Assembly: GCA_033032865.1 (NCBI GenBank)
Contig: JAWHQI010000024.1
Location: 3,224,001 to 3,288,000, forward strand
Source of the DNA: Dactylorhiza incarnata
Taxonomy: Eukaryota; Streptophyta; Magnoliopsida; Asparagales; Orchidaceae
Direction of reading: 5' to 3'
DNA: 64,000 bases
The notes below the pieces were generated by a model. That model was not told the origin of the DNA, searched no databases, and saw only the letters and a list, made by a program, of their open reading frames with translations. Numbering within the stretch: the first letter of the stretch is position 1; every line of letters begins with the position of its first letter. Below are positions 43,844 through 56,679 of this stretch, piece by piece. Position numbers and translations under genes: made by a program.

Positions 43844-46800
43844 AATGGTATCAAAGAATGAACGATCATAAGAGAACATTCCACAACATACTGGGTCACC
43901 CCGCTCGAGTGTAGTTTGCGGAAAAACTATGCAGCGGAAGCTGTGGTGTGCCCATGTATGAAATCACATAAAACAGCCCACTAAGCAGCAAGTTAGGTCA
44001 AATTTTGACTTACTTAGACAATTTAATGACGCATCCTAGTCTAAAGAGCGACCTCGGGTCTAGATTTGGTTGAAGGTTAAGGATACCCAACGTGGCTAAG
44101 GGAGGAAGTTAGTTTAAGTCTTGACGTTGAGACTTTCACGCTGAGGGTTACGCTTTACTATCAAATGGTAGGACCATCTCGAGGAAATCGGGTGTCTGTT
44201 GTCTTCTTTAGAGAAATAGAAGACCCATAAGCATAACCCCTTACCATAACTTGATACTTCCCATTACAGTACGTTGAGACAACCACCATAAAATACCAGA
44301 GGTCGAATTAGAATTTGAATATTTTTGGTTTTAAAAAGGCCCCTTTCCTAGTTAATCATATAGGGAACTCGGAAAAGTTAGCATAATTTATAACATTGGG
44401 AGCCTAAGTCTTATCATAATAATATGTGTCAGGGTGGAACACCAAGTCAGAGATTTTATGCCCTAAAGTTTAGGTACGGATGTAAGATGAATATACAGTA
44501 GAAGTACTAAAAAGACTTAGCCCAAATCGGTAGGGGCTTATCCTTTTGTTTATTGGGCCAATAAAATACCGACTTGGATTGCCCCCTAGACTTTGTTTAG
44601 AAAAGGTTATGACAGTTTCGTAGTAATCTCGAGGTTTGGAGTACTCAATGATACTCAGGTGATGACGGGATCTTATTCATACACTTTTGATTTGTGGACC
44701 AACCCTCCTTAGAAGTTTGAGACCCTTGGAGAATTACTTCACCTTAAATAGCAGGGATTGTTTATACCAAGTTGTGATCTCTATAGTTATACTGGCAAGT
44801 TAAGTGAATGGTACACTTCAAGAGTGAGCGTGTACTCATCTTATTGCTCCAAGGCTGATTCTAAGTCGACAAAAGTGATCAACTTGTTAGTCGTTTGAGT
44901 ATACGTAAAGGGTTGTCCAGTGTATGGGCATAAGACTCTTGGAATCAAGAAAGTCAGGTTAAGAATTTAGGGAATTCCACTAACTTCCTGATCCAAGCAA
45001 TGTTGTCTTGTCTTTTATAAGGACGTTTGGTCATCAAGCTCTTACCGGTCACAAGAGAAGGATGTCATAAGCGGCAAATTCAGTGCAGGACTAAGTGAGA
45101 TTTAGATTGGATAGAAGTAAGACTGAGCTATAAGTTCTCATGACCATAAGAAATAATCAGTTTATCGTAACAAACTTACTAGTGTGTTGTTGTAAATACA
45201 CCTTCTTAACCTCGAGACAGCGATTTGTAGAGTTACCGGAATCAATTAATAAACACTGACGTCCGATCAAATGCCTCGTTTCAATCAAGTGCTGAAAATA
45301 AGAAGAATATCAGGTTTAGTAGCTTGGGATAAATGTGTCACATCGTGAAATTTTGAGGATTGGAATCAAGTTTTCTCAAGTAAAATTATAACTAGAGTGG
45401 CTTACACTTCAGGGCTCTCAAAGGTAATTCTCAGATAGTATTTTTAATTAAAATTCAAGCCCTCTCCTTGGTGAAAATTTAGTTAAGATCTTTTTACTCT
45501 TAGATTTGGTTTATGCACAACCAGAGAGCTTAGGAAGGTGACTCTTGGGATCTGAGTATATGATGGTATAAACTACTTAGGGCTAAGATGGAGAATCTTA
45601 CAATGTTCGGATCTCGGGGAAAAATGGCAACGACCATCTTGTACTAAAATGTTGAGGATTAGAGAGTTAAAATAAACGGTTAGTTGTTGTTTCTATCACT
45701 CCCACTTGAAATTATTAAGATTACTTAATGAGATTTAACGATGTAACTTTGGACGACACAACTAAGAGAAGGGTCGTTATGATGAATCCTTTAATTCATA
45801 ATTTATAGCTTAAGTGAGATGAGACTACTTGGCTTTGAAAGTTTAGCCCACTCGATATTGGGAATCTAAAGTGAAATTTGACGAATGATATATTGAAGAT
45901 ATATAATTTACATACGATCCTCCGATCTTAAGAGCCGTAACTTACAATTTCTCCCAAAACATTATAATCCCAGTTAGGAAGATTCAAGAATAAGGGAGAC
46001 AGGTTTGATTTCCAGATATAAATGCTGAAACTTCTTGAGGATTAATGGGTTTTAATGAGACACCCTTCATGTTGAAATCAATTTGTGTCAATTCATGTCA
46101 TGATCAAAAGGGTTTTACCCTCGTGAGTTATGAACCAAATGGATATGGAAAGTTGATGGGAGTCATTTCATGAATATCTTTTTAAACTGCAGACGTTATG
46201 TTCCTCAAGGAAAGCATAGAGGTTATATGCATTTATTTAACGGGAGGAAGCGCTAACCTCATGTAACGTTCGCAGGACATAAGAGATTCTGGCCCAAGTG
46301 TAATCAAGTTTATGTTATTAGTTTGTAGCTGATAAACCTAGCCTTGTATCCGCAGAGTCGGAAACGGTTTATCAGTAGAGACCCCATATGTCAAGAGATA
46401 AGGTCTCTTGGTGTAGGTGGTGGTGAACACCTACGTGTAAGGGAATCTTATAGTGAAGAATCAGAATAGACAATGTCGGTTGGCCAAATGACCACGTCCT
46501 GGCCAATCGGTTTATGAGCAGAATATTATGTAATCATGATTCGTGAATATAACCTTATGAAGTTAAGTTGAACTAGAAGAACTTCGGTTCTATCTAGCTC
46601 AGCATGATAGTATAAATTAACTATGTAGGGCCTTATGTTTTACAGATAGATCCTCCTCCAGGGGGTGTAGTAATTTTGTTAGCACCCACACCTGGTTAGC
46701 TTGTTTTGATTTAGTAGTATTTATTTCCTATTTATTACCGGGATGGAGCAAGTAAAACCCGCGTTGTGATTAATGCCACGATGGGCTGAGCGGCGGGTTA

Positions 46801-47150
46801 AAAATTCAATTAACCCCTAGTGGGAATATTGCCGACAATCTTAGCGAGGAATGATAGAAGTGCCATGATAAGTCTTGGTAAAGAAGGTTGCTTCAGTTTA
46901 AGTTCTCTTATAGTAGAGGTCCGAGTTCTTCCGTGGAAGGAGGCTCTGATGTCTGATTATTACAGTTCAATCATGGGCAAGAGGAGCATAGCTGGGTGCC
47001 CTTGGACTTCATGCAACAATGTTTCCCAGAACTCTTCACCTCAGGTGCAAATTAATCGTCTTGGAAATCCTTTACTCTTATAAGTGCTTGCAACCCGTAG
47101 ACCCGAACCTAAATTTCAAGGACGAAATATTTCTTTTGTTTATTGGGATT
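43844..47150 (+). other. Element D internal region, no coding capacity
   Basis: The primer site (TGGTATCAAAG, 43846-43856) lies at the left. The rest is AT-rich with only short frames and no gag, RT or integrase motif in any frame that I can see. The right end has the chromovirus word AATTTCAAGGACGAAAT (47111-47127), implying descent from a Tekay/Del element. Confidence 0.8.
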
Positions 47151-50100
47151 TGTAATATCCCCAATCCTTCTAGACCCCTAGTTGGTACTAGGGCATGGTT
47201 GGTGTGCTGAGTGGCCACAAAGGCCCTTGGACCAAGTGGAGTGTGCTAAGTGCACACCAAAGGGCACAAAATCAACTTAGGCCAATACCACTCCCTTAGG
47301 CCAATTGACCCTCAATTCACCAAATTGACCTCCCCCATACCACCCTAACCACTAAGGAAGACCATTACCTTGAGAATTGCACTTGGGTGGGACCCAATTG
47401 CATGAAATTGACCAAAGTCAACAATAGGTCAACATTAACCAAACTAAGTCAATTAGGGTTCAATTGACCCAACATGTTCAAATTGACCTTACCACCACAC
47501 CCTAAACACTTTGAGGAACCCATTGGACCAAAAAGCCCCCTCATGGTGGGACCAATTGACCCCAATTTACCAAAGTCAAACTTTACCCAATTTTGGTCAA
47601 ATCTACACCCTTTGATTAAATTGAACCAATTGGAGCCCCACCATGGACCAACCAACATTGGGTAGTGACAAGGGACCCAAGACCATCAAGTGGGCCCATC
47701 CCACTCATCATGTTGACCAAGTCAAAGTCAAAGTCAACTCTAGGTCAATCATGGTCAACATAGCCCAATTTAAGTGACTTAGCCCTCATACACTTGAACC
47801 AAATCAAGCCTTGGGACCCCACATCAATTGATGACCAGGATGACCATGGCAGATGGTTAAACCTAGGTGAGTCCATGTCACCACATTTGAATTAAGAGAA
47901 AAGGAGGAGAGAGAGTAAGGGGACAAAAAGAGAAAAGCAAAAGCTTGGCCACCCTTTACACCCAAGCCAATCACTCTTGGGGCTTGGGAAATGTCCTGGC
48001 TGATTGCTGGAGGAACAGGAGGTAGCAGGGGGTGGCAGCCATGGGATAACCATGCAATCACGTGAGCACCCAAGTTCAAAACCGGGTATACACTCCTCCC
48101 CACCCCAATCTATCCATCCTATTAGCTTCAGAAGGTGGAGAGCAGTCGAAATCGACCTTTGGAGCAAAGCTTTTGGTGGAGAATCGCGGCTGTGAGCAGG
48201 ATCGCCGGAGCAAGGCATTTCAATGGCCAACCGCCACCGCCGCCACCACCAAGCTCCACTCTAGGTTCGTTTCTCCTCCCCTCCCCCCATGCTAGCTTCT
48301 CATCTCATAATGTTGAAGGATCGGGCTCAATTGAGCTTGGATCCATCTCAAAAATCCATGGTTTTCGGCTCGATTTGTGACACCCGGGATCGCCGAAAAA
48401 TGCCTCCTCCGGCCGCCATGTCGTCGGGAGTTGTAGCCCGGACCACCACGAAGGTGGTGGCGGTGGTGGCCGGCCGTGGTGGCCACCAGGTGGCCAGGAA
48501 AAGGAGGAGAAAGATGGCCCAGGTCGGGACCAATCCTAGCCGTCGGCTCAAGGAGGAAGACGATCTGATTGCCCTTGGATTTGCTTTAAGATCTATGCAG
48601 ATCTCATTTATCCTTTATTTATTTAATGCTATAGTATGAATTTCTGCCTTCATTTGTTCAGTCCACTTCAAATAGAAATTAAGGCCACTTAATGGCTGAT
48701 TTAGAAAAAGTGCCCAACATGAAAGTTGTAGGCCTTGGTATTAACTTTCATTTGGCCTTGAGGTTGGGTCATTTGGTGACCTACAGCCCCCTAGGGAGCT
48801 GTTTTACTAGGACTTGTCCTACATTAGGTCAGTCCATTAGAATAATTACCTAGGTCAAACCCTTCATGATTTGGAGCTGTGCTGTTAACCATGGGTTGGT
48901 ATACCCTAGGGGCACCCCCTGCCAAAGGGACAGCCCTTGGTGGTCAATTTTACATAGGGTTTTTGTGGTAGTTAGAATATTTAAATTAAGTTAATTTTTG
49001 GAGCATATTATGTCCAAATGACACCAAACTTTGGTGGCATACTCTTTTGTACATGAGTAGTTCCTACCTAAAATTTCACTCGATTTGGAGTTGATTTGAT
49101 TTGGAAAATGGGAAACCCTAATGAGGACCTTTAAGGGTCATATTAGGGCTTGGCTCATTTTAAGGAGTTGAGTGTGTTATCCTCCTCCCATCATGATGGT
49201 TATGTAGGTATGGATATGCAAAGGCATGTGACACACCCTAATGGTCCATTTGGAGCGATTAGGGTGGTGTGACCTAAAACCCTAAGGGTAGACCCTTAAG
49301 GGTGCAAAGTGAGATTTGTGAAGGACATAGGACCAAATGTTCTTGCCTTGGCTCAGAACTTTGTGGTTACGTTTGTAGGAGCATAAAATGACTTAGTTAA
49401 TTTAATGAGGATATTTAGAGGTATTTAAGTAATTTTCTTCCTAATAAATGAAATTGCCACCCTTTCCTTAATAAAATGAAATGCATGGTCATCGGACCTT
49501 GTATGGTGTTGAAACTCTATCAGTGGCTGAATAGGGATGAAAATGGACTATAGTAATTTTGTTATGATTTATTGAAGTATTATTCCTTGTGTAGGAAATT
49601 TTAAGTACTTGCTAGCTTAAGGGAATTTAATTTTGAAAAATGTCAAATCATGAGGCAAAATTGTGAAACTTGGTTATCTGTCATTTTATGTTAATATATG
49701 CCCATTATAATTGTTTGGAAGATTGTAAATTTATAATTCAAGTACCTCATGTAGAAATTGGTAATTGCTACCTTTAGATGTTTTTTCATTTTACAATATC
49801 AAATCATGGGGCAATGTTATGATACTTGGTTAACTGTAGATTTATGTTAATATATGCCCATGACAACAGTTTGGAAGCTTGTAGATTTATAATTCAAGTA
49901 CCTCATGTAGAAAATGGTAATTGCTACCTTTGGATGTTTAATCATTTTAAAATATCAAATCACATGGTAATGACACCATAATTTGGCAGAGGACTTTAGA
50001 TCCCCTTCTGGAGACTTGGTAATTTTTGTAGAATTTTCAGATGTGAAATACTATTTTCCTAATTATAGTGGCAATTTGGTAATTATGTAACAATAATGAT

Positions 50101-52229
50101 TTAGTAGGACAAATCACACCCTAGGGTCATGGGACTCAGTGAACCACCTTGATATGGGATATTACCTTACTGATAATTTTCATGTAGCATGAAAAATCAT
50201 TTTGAGGGTAGTTCATGTGTAATTTGACTTAAAGCCTTAACTACTTTAAATTATATTAAATACCAATTTAATATGGAAAATTATGAAAATTGGAACATAC
50301 CTTATTAAGGTCAGTGGGAGCCTAGGATAATTATTAGAGACCTTGGTGATGAGCTTTTAGAAGGATTCCCTTATGGGGTTGATGGATAGTTCAACTTAGT
50401 GGTCTGCGTTTAGTAAAAACAGAATTTTGAGTTTTAGACAATTCAGACCCCTAAGTAGTGTTTAGGAGTTATATCCAATCAGTAAATGGGTTATAGTACA
50501 CCATGATTCAAGGAGGGTCAATCCTAGGGTTAGTTGTGAGGTTGTGCTAGAATTAATGTAGGAGGAATGGAGGCACGTCCACCCCATTTGGGTAGGACGG
50601 GAGATGAGCTAAATCACTTTAACTATATGAAATGATGAGGGGTGAACCAAACGTTAATCACCAACTAAATTAATTGTCTTGAGGAGGATAGTGGGGTTGA
50701 GCCCATTGATCTATAGTACCGTTAGGGGCCCCTTACGGAGTACACCGCGGGAAGTCCAAGATTCACCCTAATTATAGCACTAACTAAATTGTAGGCAAGA
50801 GTAGCCTAAGTAGGTCTGCAATCTAGTATGGATATCCTCCGGGAAGGTATGGGTTGGATCAGCTTGTGGGTTAGACCCTGAGCCGGAAGCTCGGGTGGAC
50901 TTGTTAACACCTGTTTCTTATGCAAATAGTGGCAAGTCTTCGGTACTAGGCCAGTCGTGTCACCGACGGTAGTACGTTGACTCAGATGAGGGTGAGGTTT
51001 AGAGGGCCGGTAAGTTTGAGTACCGCGGTCTGGAGGACAATCCCTAATAACCCACCCAAACCTTAAAGTCTGGTGGATTCCAGCAAGAGTACGCAAGAGC
51101 TCCGCTGTTGTGTTCTTAGCGTTGAAGCGTACATGAGGTCTAGGCTTGGTAGTGACCATACCCGCCTAGGATGTGGAGTGCCCGATCCACTGCCACCGTG
51201 AGCCACGACGGTCGGTACCCGAAAGGTTGGCTTCCTTTCAAACAAATTGGGAACTATAAAGGTATGTGCGCATGAAGTCGTGTGGGTGAGTTGCATTGCA
51301 TAGTTGCATAATACACATCATAAACATAGCATATCATAACGCACATCTACATACCCCACCATATAAATTAGTATGGGCTCTTTTATATGATGGGTTACCT
51401 GGACATCTTAACTTATATGTCGTATGGGCGTTCATATAAGTTAAGGTACGAATCTGTGATGGTAGTTTAGTTTTACTTACTGCACCGCCTTTACTTACTT
51501 ATTGTTCACTATATTACTTACTTGTTTACCATTTACCGCATTTATTTTCATGCTCTTTACCTTATTACTGTCAGCTCTACTAATTATATTTATGTACTGC
51601 TAGTTAGTGCCACATCACTCTTCTTGTATATCCCCTTGTTTGTCCTCCGCTTCTTCCTCTCACTCGGTGCATAGGAGTCGTGGGGGGAGGCTAGGACAAA
51701 ATGACTTAGTCTTTATAACTAACGGTCGGTGTGACCGCAGGAGTCCGAGGAGACGGAGTTGTCCCGCGCGCAGCTGGACGAGATGGCAGGACCTGAGCAG
51801 CGGATGCAGCATACTACCACGATGCCACAGGTTGATGACTAGATAGTTAGACTTCCGCATTTTGAGAGTTTTGTTATAGTTTCCGCATGTTGTAGAGAGA
51901 GAGAGATAGTACATTATGTTGGATATGTATCGGGCATAAGCCCCTTTTTGCTTGTACTTCTCTTTTGGACTTTCTGTTTTCATTATATATATATATATAT
52001 GATGCTGTGATTGTGGACATGCCTTCATTTATGTACTTACTTCTTTTGGCATATTTTACTTATGATCGTATAGCCGGCAGGATTGGTACTGAGCGATGTT
52101 AGCCAACCCGTGTGTTGGTGACACCACAAGGCAGCGATTCTGGTCGAAGATCCACCTCAACCGTGCGATGCGGGAGAGGTTCGAGTTTTCAAGTACCCGA
52201 ATGGGTTTTGGAAAAAAAGAGATCTTACA
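47151..52229 (+). repeat. Element D 3' LTR
   Basis: A 5,079-bp copy of the D LTR. It contains a 156-bp tandem duplication (first unit from about 49687, second from 49843) where the 5' copy has a 53-bp spacing between the same words (41382 and 41435). The hairpin (51407-51445) and the AT microsatellite are present. The CATTG duplication follows. Confidence 0.93.
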
Positions 52230-52234
52230 CATTG

Positions 52235-53689
52235 TCTGTGAATCTCCTCTAGATTCCGACAATTAAAGCATAGAGCTTATGCATGTCCAAAATGAACATG
52301 CTACTCCAAATATACTAATCATACAAATAAGGTTAACCTCCAATGAGGCTACCTTTATTGATGTCGCATTACTCAAAGTAACCCCAAACACGGGTTCTCT
52401 ATCGAAATTTAAATTATTCACTTTTAGCGAAGTTTATTAACAACGCATAATTTCTTACACTGGAAAGACACCAAATAAATCATCAACCAAATTAAAGTTA
52501 TATTATATCAAGTGTTTCATGCCAAGCTTACGATTCCAACAACAAATCCAACAATCATCTTATACTACAAGAGGTCTTAACCTCCGATCTTTAATCCAAT
52601 ATCCAAAATTTCAATTTTTGAAAGAATCATTTTTAACTTGTTTCATCGTAAGCAGACGACTCCTTATATGAGTTATTCACCAAGTGAGTTATCAACCAAC
52701 TTTATAATCATTGATGATTCTTCTTGTGTAAAGGACAACTTTTCAACGAAACGCATTTTATTGAAATCCAATCATTTCCCATTCCCATAATAATTTCAAC
52801 AAACTTGATAGTGCCATAAAATATTCATCAAAATAACATTTTGAGTTAACAAGTTTAGCTTCATCATATCCTCAATGAATTCATAATTAGGGAATCAAGG
52901 TTTCCTCATAACACACCTGCACTAAGGGGATAACTTACATTTAGGAATTAAATTTTCCTGATTCAAGCTATATCTCGAACTTTAATAATGATTCGAGGAT
53001 AAGTTTTGGAGCATTCACTCAACATCAAATTTCTTAATAATTTCAAAATTGACTAATAAAAGTCACCCCATCAAAATTCATCCGGTGGGACAATCTCATA
53101 TCTTCACATTTAAAAGTTAATTATTTTCCCAAATCATCTTTTCTTCAAACTTTCATGGCATTATACCAAAATTGAACATGAGCTACAAGTTCATAGCATT
53201 TCCAAATTCTTGAACATATCATAAGTGTTGGTGACAAAGTTTATTCATGTTAATAAGACAAAATAGCTCTCTAACTACATACAAAGTCTCAATTCACGGG
53301 TTACAAGATCCATAATGAAGTGACTACAATTCACACAAAATTTGTTAACTCGGAATTTCTAGTTCCATTCAAAACCCAACATAGGAACTTAATCATAATG
53401 AGTGGTCAGTTTTCAAATTCATTTCTTCACCAAAATTTGACTCATCTACAAGAGTCACGGTTCCTGTAATTAAACCAAGAGTAGCAGTTGTATAACTATT
53501 ACAATCTCCAAAACCAATTTCAGTGACTACTCCAACTTTAACCACAAAAGAGGTAAAGGGGCGATGAATTACATTTGTTCGAATAACCCAAAATTTTTTC
53601 CAATCCATTAAAGATGAAGTTCATCAGCTCATGGCTCAGGCAGGGCGATGTGTGGCGCACCCGAATCCACTACCTTCTTCTTACACAAT
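52235..53689 (-). other. Element E internal region, degraded
   Basis: AT-rich sequence with no frame or motif that I recognise. By position it is internal sequence of the minus-strand gypsy element E, between its broken gag and the D insertion. Confidence 0.45.
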
Positions 53690-54375
53690 TTACTATGACA
53701 AGAAATTGCTTTATGCCCACCTTTATGCATGTGAAGCAAGTAATAGTCGCTTTAGCTACAACGTTAGAAACTGCCAAAACAAAGGAATGTGTTACTTCTC
53801 GATCATTCGACTTTGGGGGACCACTTCGGCAGGAACATGTTATATGACCAACCTTACCACAGGTAAATCATACGATGGGATCTCTAACTGTAGAAATTCT
53901 CGCAGCAACAGGAGGAGCGATCTTGGGAGAATGAGGCCGCTTCCTATGTCTTCCACTCTTGCCAGCACAAGGAGGTGGACTCATAGGTAGGTACGCTGGA
54001 TGCTCATTCTGCACTATTAGCACTTGGTGGTGCCTCTACCTTAGCTAAGGTAGAGGCACCACCAAGTGCTAATAGTGCAGAACGAGCATCCAATGCGTCT
54101 ACCACAGCTTCAACAATCATCTGAACCAGGTCTGTAGATGATAGGTTAGCATCAGAATGGGCAACTACAATGTTATCACCAAAGTCATAAGAATGAGGAT
54201 GTTCCAATCCACCAGCAGTAACCTCATCTTCCACCACGTGATCAAGCTCTAATGGGGTCACATCGTCCAACACATGGGTTGTAGCACCACTGTCGATGGC
54301 ATCTTCCATAAGAGGTGAAGATTCATCATTACTGTCACTCACATAAACAACAAAAGGTAACCAACTATACATCAA
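53690..54375 (-). pseudogene. gag: Element E gag fragment with knuckle remnants
   Basis: An open stretch (54375 to 54004) gives an acidic, alanine-rich peptide without a known domain. Further on the minus strand, CGKVGHITC (about 53840-53868) is most of a CCHC knuckle. CFTCIKVG (about 53720-53745) looks like a second knuckle spoiled by a frameshift. Two gag-type knuckles next to a primer site at 54767-54778 support gag. It is heavily decayed. Confidence 0.6.
53998..54091. repeat. 94-bp near-perfect palindrome in the E gag region
   Basis: Two 47-bp arms with a single mismatch and no spacer, centred on TTAG/CTAA at 54044/54045. The right arm is in frame with the gag-like peptide and the left arm is its inverted copy. 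Homology seems to extend about 12 bp further with small indels. Confidence 0.92.
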
Positions 54376-54766
54376 CTAGCATCCAAACATAGCAAATAAC
54401 TACAAACAGGTAGCATATAAAAGGACCCTCAGGTCCATAATCATCACATCATATACATGACCGCTACAACGGTCTTAGAACTAAGCTCTACAAGTGACAC
54501 TTTGGCAGAAATAAGATTCATCGCACCACTGTTAATGTCATCTTCCTGAAGAAATGAAGATCCATTACCGCCATCGGACACTCAAAAGTGATCAAAATGT
54601 CCATAGACTAGCATACAAAGTAAACAAAATATTGTGTAAAATCCTTCAGTGGACATTCTTCTAGTCAAAATTCTAGCATTCTAAGGTGTTTGCACTGCAT
54701 GTGCTCACCACTCATTAAAAAGGGTTTGACCACGAACCACAACCTAAAGACTCGTAAGACCGAAGG
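54376..54766 (-). other. Element E leader between primer site and gag fragment
   Basis: About 390 bp between the primer site and the open stretch. No intact frame or motif recognised; probably 5' leader and the decayed gag start of E. Confidence 0.4.
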
Positions 54767-54778
54767 CCTCTGATACCA
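54767..54778 (-). promoter_or_regulatory. Element E primer-binding site
   Basis: The minus strand reads TGGTATCAGAGG, initiator-Met type, 3 bp from the LTR end TGCTACA. Confidence 0.8.
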
Positions 54779-54781
54779 AAC

Positions 54782-55187
54782 TGTAGCACCCTTCCTGTAA
54801 TTCGTCGTATGTTATAGGTCCTACCGGTCCGACACACAACAAATAATACAAGTAAAGCATCAAATCGTAACAAAAAGTAACTAACTATCTCAGAGCGTGA
54901 AACAAAGACAAGCGGAAGTTATCGCCAACTAAAATACTATAAATAAATGTCCAGATCAAAGTATGGTCAATGAATGATTTTACAATGTATCAAATAAAAG
55001 TCCAAAAGTAACAAGAAATGGGAGCAACCTCCCAAAAGAGAATCACAAGTCATAAATACTAGTTATGCATAAAAGTACTCGAAAACAAAGCATCGAGTTA
55101 AACCATCACCCTTATTTCTTATTTGGCAGCAAGCACATAGAGTGCATGCATGTCCCTGCAACCAAATACAAATTAGTGAAAATGAGG
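54782..55187 (-). repeat. Element E 5' LTR fragment
   Basis: Plus-strand start TGTAGCACCC; on the minus strand the LTR ends GGGTGCTACA, an inverted match to the start TGTAACACCC of the left copy. Interrupted at 55188 by the G LTR, with TGAGG (55183-55187) as the likely left duplication. Confidence 0.65.
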
Positions 55188-56499
55188 TGTTGGATCTTGA
55201 GGCGCCCTTAGAGGGGGGGGGGGGGGGGGGGGGGTGAATAAGGGTTTTAGAAAACTTTAAACTTGTATAGAAAACTTTTGATATTTTGGTAGAAGTAAGT
55301 TAAATCAAAAGTAAAGAGATAATGAAATTAGAAATGAAATCAATTTTATTAAACAAGAAAATACATAATTATCATTTATAAAATTGATTACAAAATCTGA
55401 TTTCTATGACGCTAGAAATCGAAGGCGAAATATGAAATATTCTTTTCATTTTCTATCCCAACTCGTATCCCCATGAACCAGTTGGCTTTAGCTGATCTCT
55501 CCCCAGATACGGCCTCAAGCCGCTCTAGCCTTCCTATCCCCAGAAAGGCCTCAAACACCCCTAGATCAACTCCCTAGACCTTGTCGCCAACACGAGGCGA
55601 ATTACTCCCTAAGTCCTACTCAGACCTAGTCGCCAACACGAGGCAAATTTCCGAACGGATTACAAAGATAAAAATAAAAGGCAAATACAAAAGACAAATA
55701 TAAACTCCCTATGAGGTAATCTGAAGGAGACGCAGAAGAATCGTTGAAGATCGTTGAAGTCCAAGCGTGCGTTCTTTGCATTGAGTAAGCGTGTTGATCC
55801 AAGCCTCCTTCGATTCCTCCTTTTGAATTTGTGTGGGAGATGATGATCTGGGAAAATACGGCCCTTAAGGAGTTTCAGAAGTGCTGGAATAGGGCGCTTA
55901 GCAATCAACAGTTGGAGAAGACGAAATCCACCTTTTTATAGGACTGGAAGCTAATGTTGGTGTTAAGAGTTAACGTCAGGCGTTGACTCAGTATAGAAAT
56001 AACTTGATGGTTCCGATCTTCAGATGAGGAAGGAGATTCTGCAACTTTAGAAACCTTCATTTTAGGAAACCTTAACGCTGGCGTTGACTCTAACGCCTGG
56101 CGTTAAGCCAAATCATTCCCAAAGTGTTCCTTCAATCATGGATGCATTCCTCCTTTCCATAATCGTTGATCGTTAATGCCATCGTTAAGTCCTAACGCCT
56201 GGCGTTAAACTTCTTTCTCTCTTTTTTTCAGTCGGCAAGCCATCCCGTCGATCAGCAGGCCATCCTGTCGATCGGTAGACTATCCCGTCGATCGCTAATG
56301 CCCTGCGCTAAGTCCTAATGCCTGGCATTAGACATCTTTCAATCTTTCTGCTTGTGGATAGTACCAGACCAATATTGCAGCAACCTAGTGTCATATCTGT
56401 TCAAACCTGCATACTAAAAACACAATGGAAAATAAGATCAAATACAAGTAGGATTTGTTATTCTCAAATCAAAGGGATGTGGAAAACCATGTTCCAACA
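55188..56499 (-). repeat. Element G 3' LTR (Sirevirus-type)
   Basis: A 1,312-bp LTR with ends TGTTGGATC and TTCCAACA. It shares its backbone with the solo LTR at 24221 but has different palindromes, TAACGCCTGGCGTTA type (about 55960-56340). The run of about 20 or more G after CTTAGAG is at about 55208. A polypurine tract on the minus strand (AAAAGGGGGAGAT, 56500-56512) adjoins it, so the element extends rightwards and reads leftwards. Confidence 0.88.
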
Positions 56500-56658
56500 A
56501 TCTCCCCCTTTTGATAATAACAAATCCAATAGAGATAAATCATATTCATAGATAAGGTATGTGTTTTAGAAGGATATATGACATTAATCAATCATAGAGA
56601 TAATAATAGGAGTAATAGTTCATTTAAAATTGTGCTCCTCCTACTAAAGTGTTCCCCC
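56500..56658 (-). other. Element G internal 3' end
   Basis: Polypurine tract at 56500-56512, then AT-rich sequence up to the CACTA insertion. CCC at 56656-56658 is the left CACTA duplication. Confidence 0.75.
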
Positions 56659-56679
56659 CACTACTAGAAAACAGATTTT

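Larger units (their letters stand above)
31305..52229 (+). mobile_element. Element D: LARD-like gypsy derivative with about 5-kb LTRs
   Basis: Very long direct repeats (31305-43843, split by element C, and 47151-52229) begin TGTAA(C/T)ATCCCC and end GATCTTACA, with identical CATTG duplications at 31300-31304 and 52230-52234. A primer site follows the left LTR (TGGTATCAAAG, 43846-43856). AATTTCAAGGACGAAAT just before the right LTR is the chromovirus 3' signature. The 3.3-kb interior has no gag or pol frame. LTRs near 5 kb around a 3.3-kb non-coding core resemble the LARD class. Confidence 0.88.
30299..55187 (-). mobile_element. Element E: degraded Tekay/Del-like gypsy element, split by D
   Basis: The minus orientation comes from two ends. 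At left, the sequence ending GGGTGTTACA (to 30762) is the inverted start TGTAACACCC of a gypsy LTR, next to a polypurine tract and a GGGACAAAATTTC word typical of chromovirus 3' ends. At right, a primer site (54767-54778) adjoins an LTR beginning TGTAGCACCC on the plus strand. A gag fragment with a zinc-knuckle word lies between. The left LTR is cut by the 1-215 LTR and element B, the internal part by D, and the right LTR by G. Joining the two halves is inferred from orientation and order. Confidence 0.65.

Noticed and set aside
45000..47100. Hidden gag-pol in the D interior
   Set aside because: No RT, integrase, RNase H or CCHC motif was found in any frame, only the short GACGAAAT word at the 3' end.
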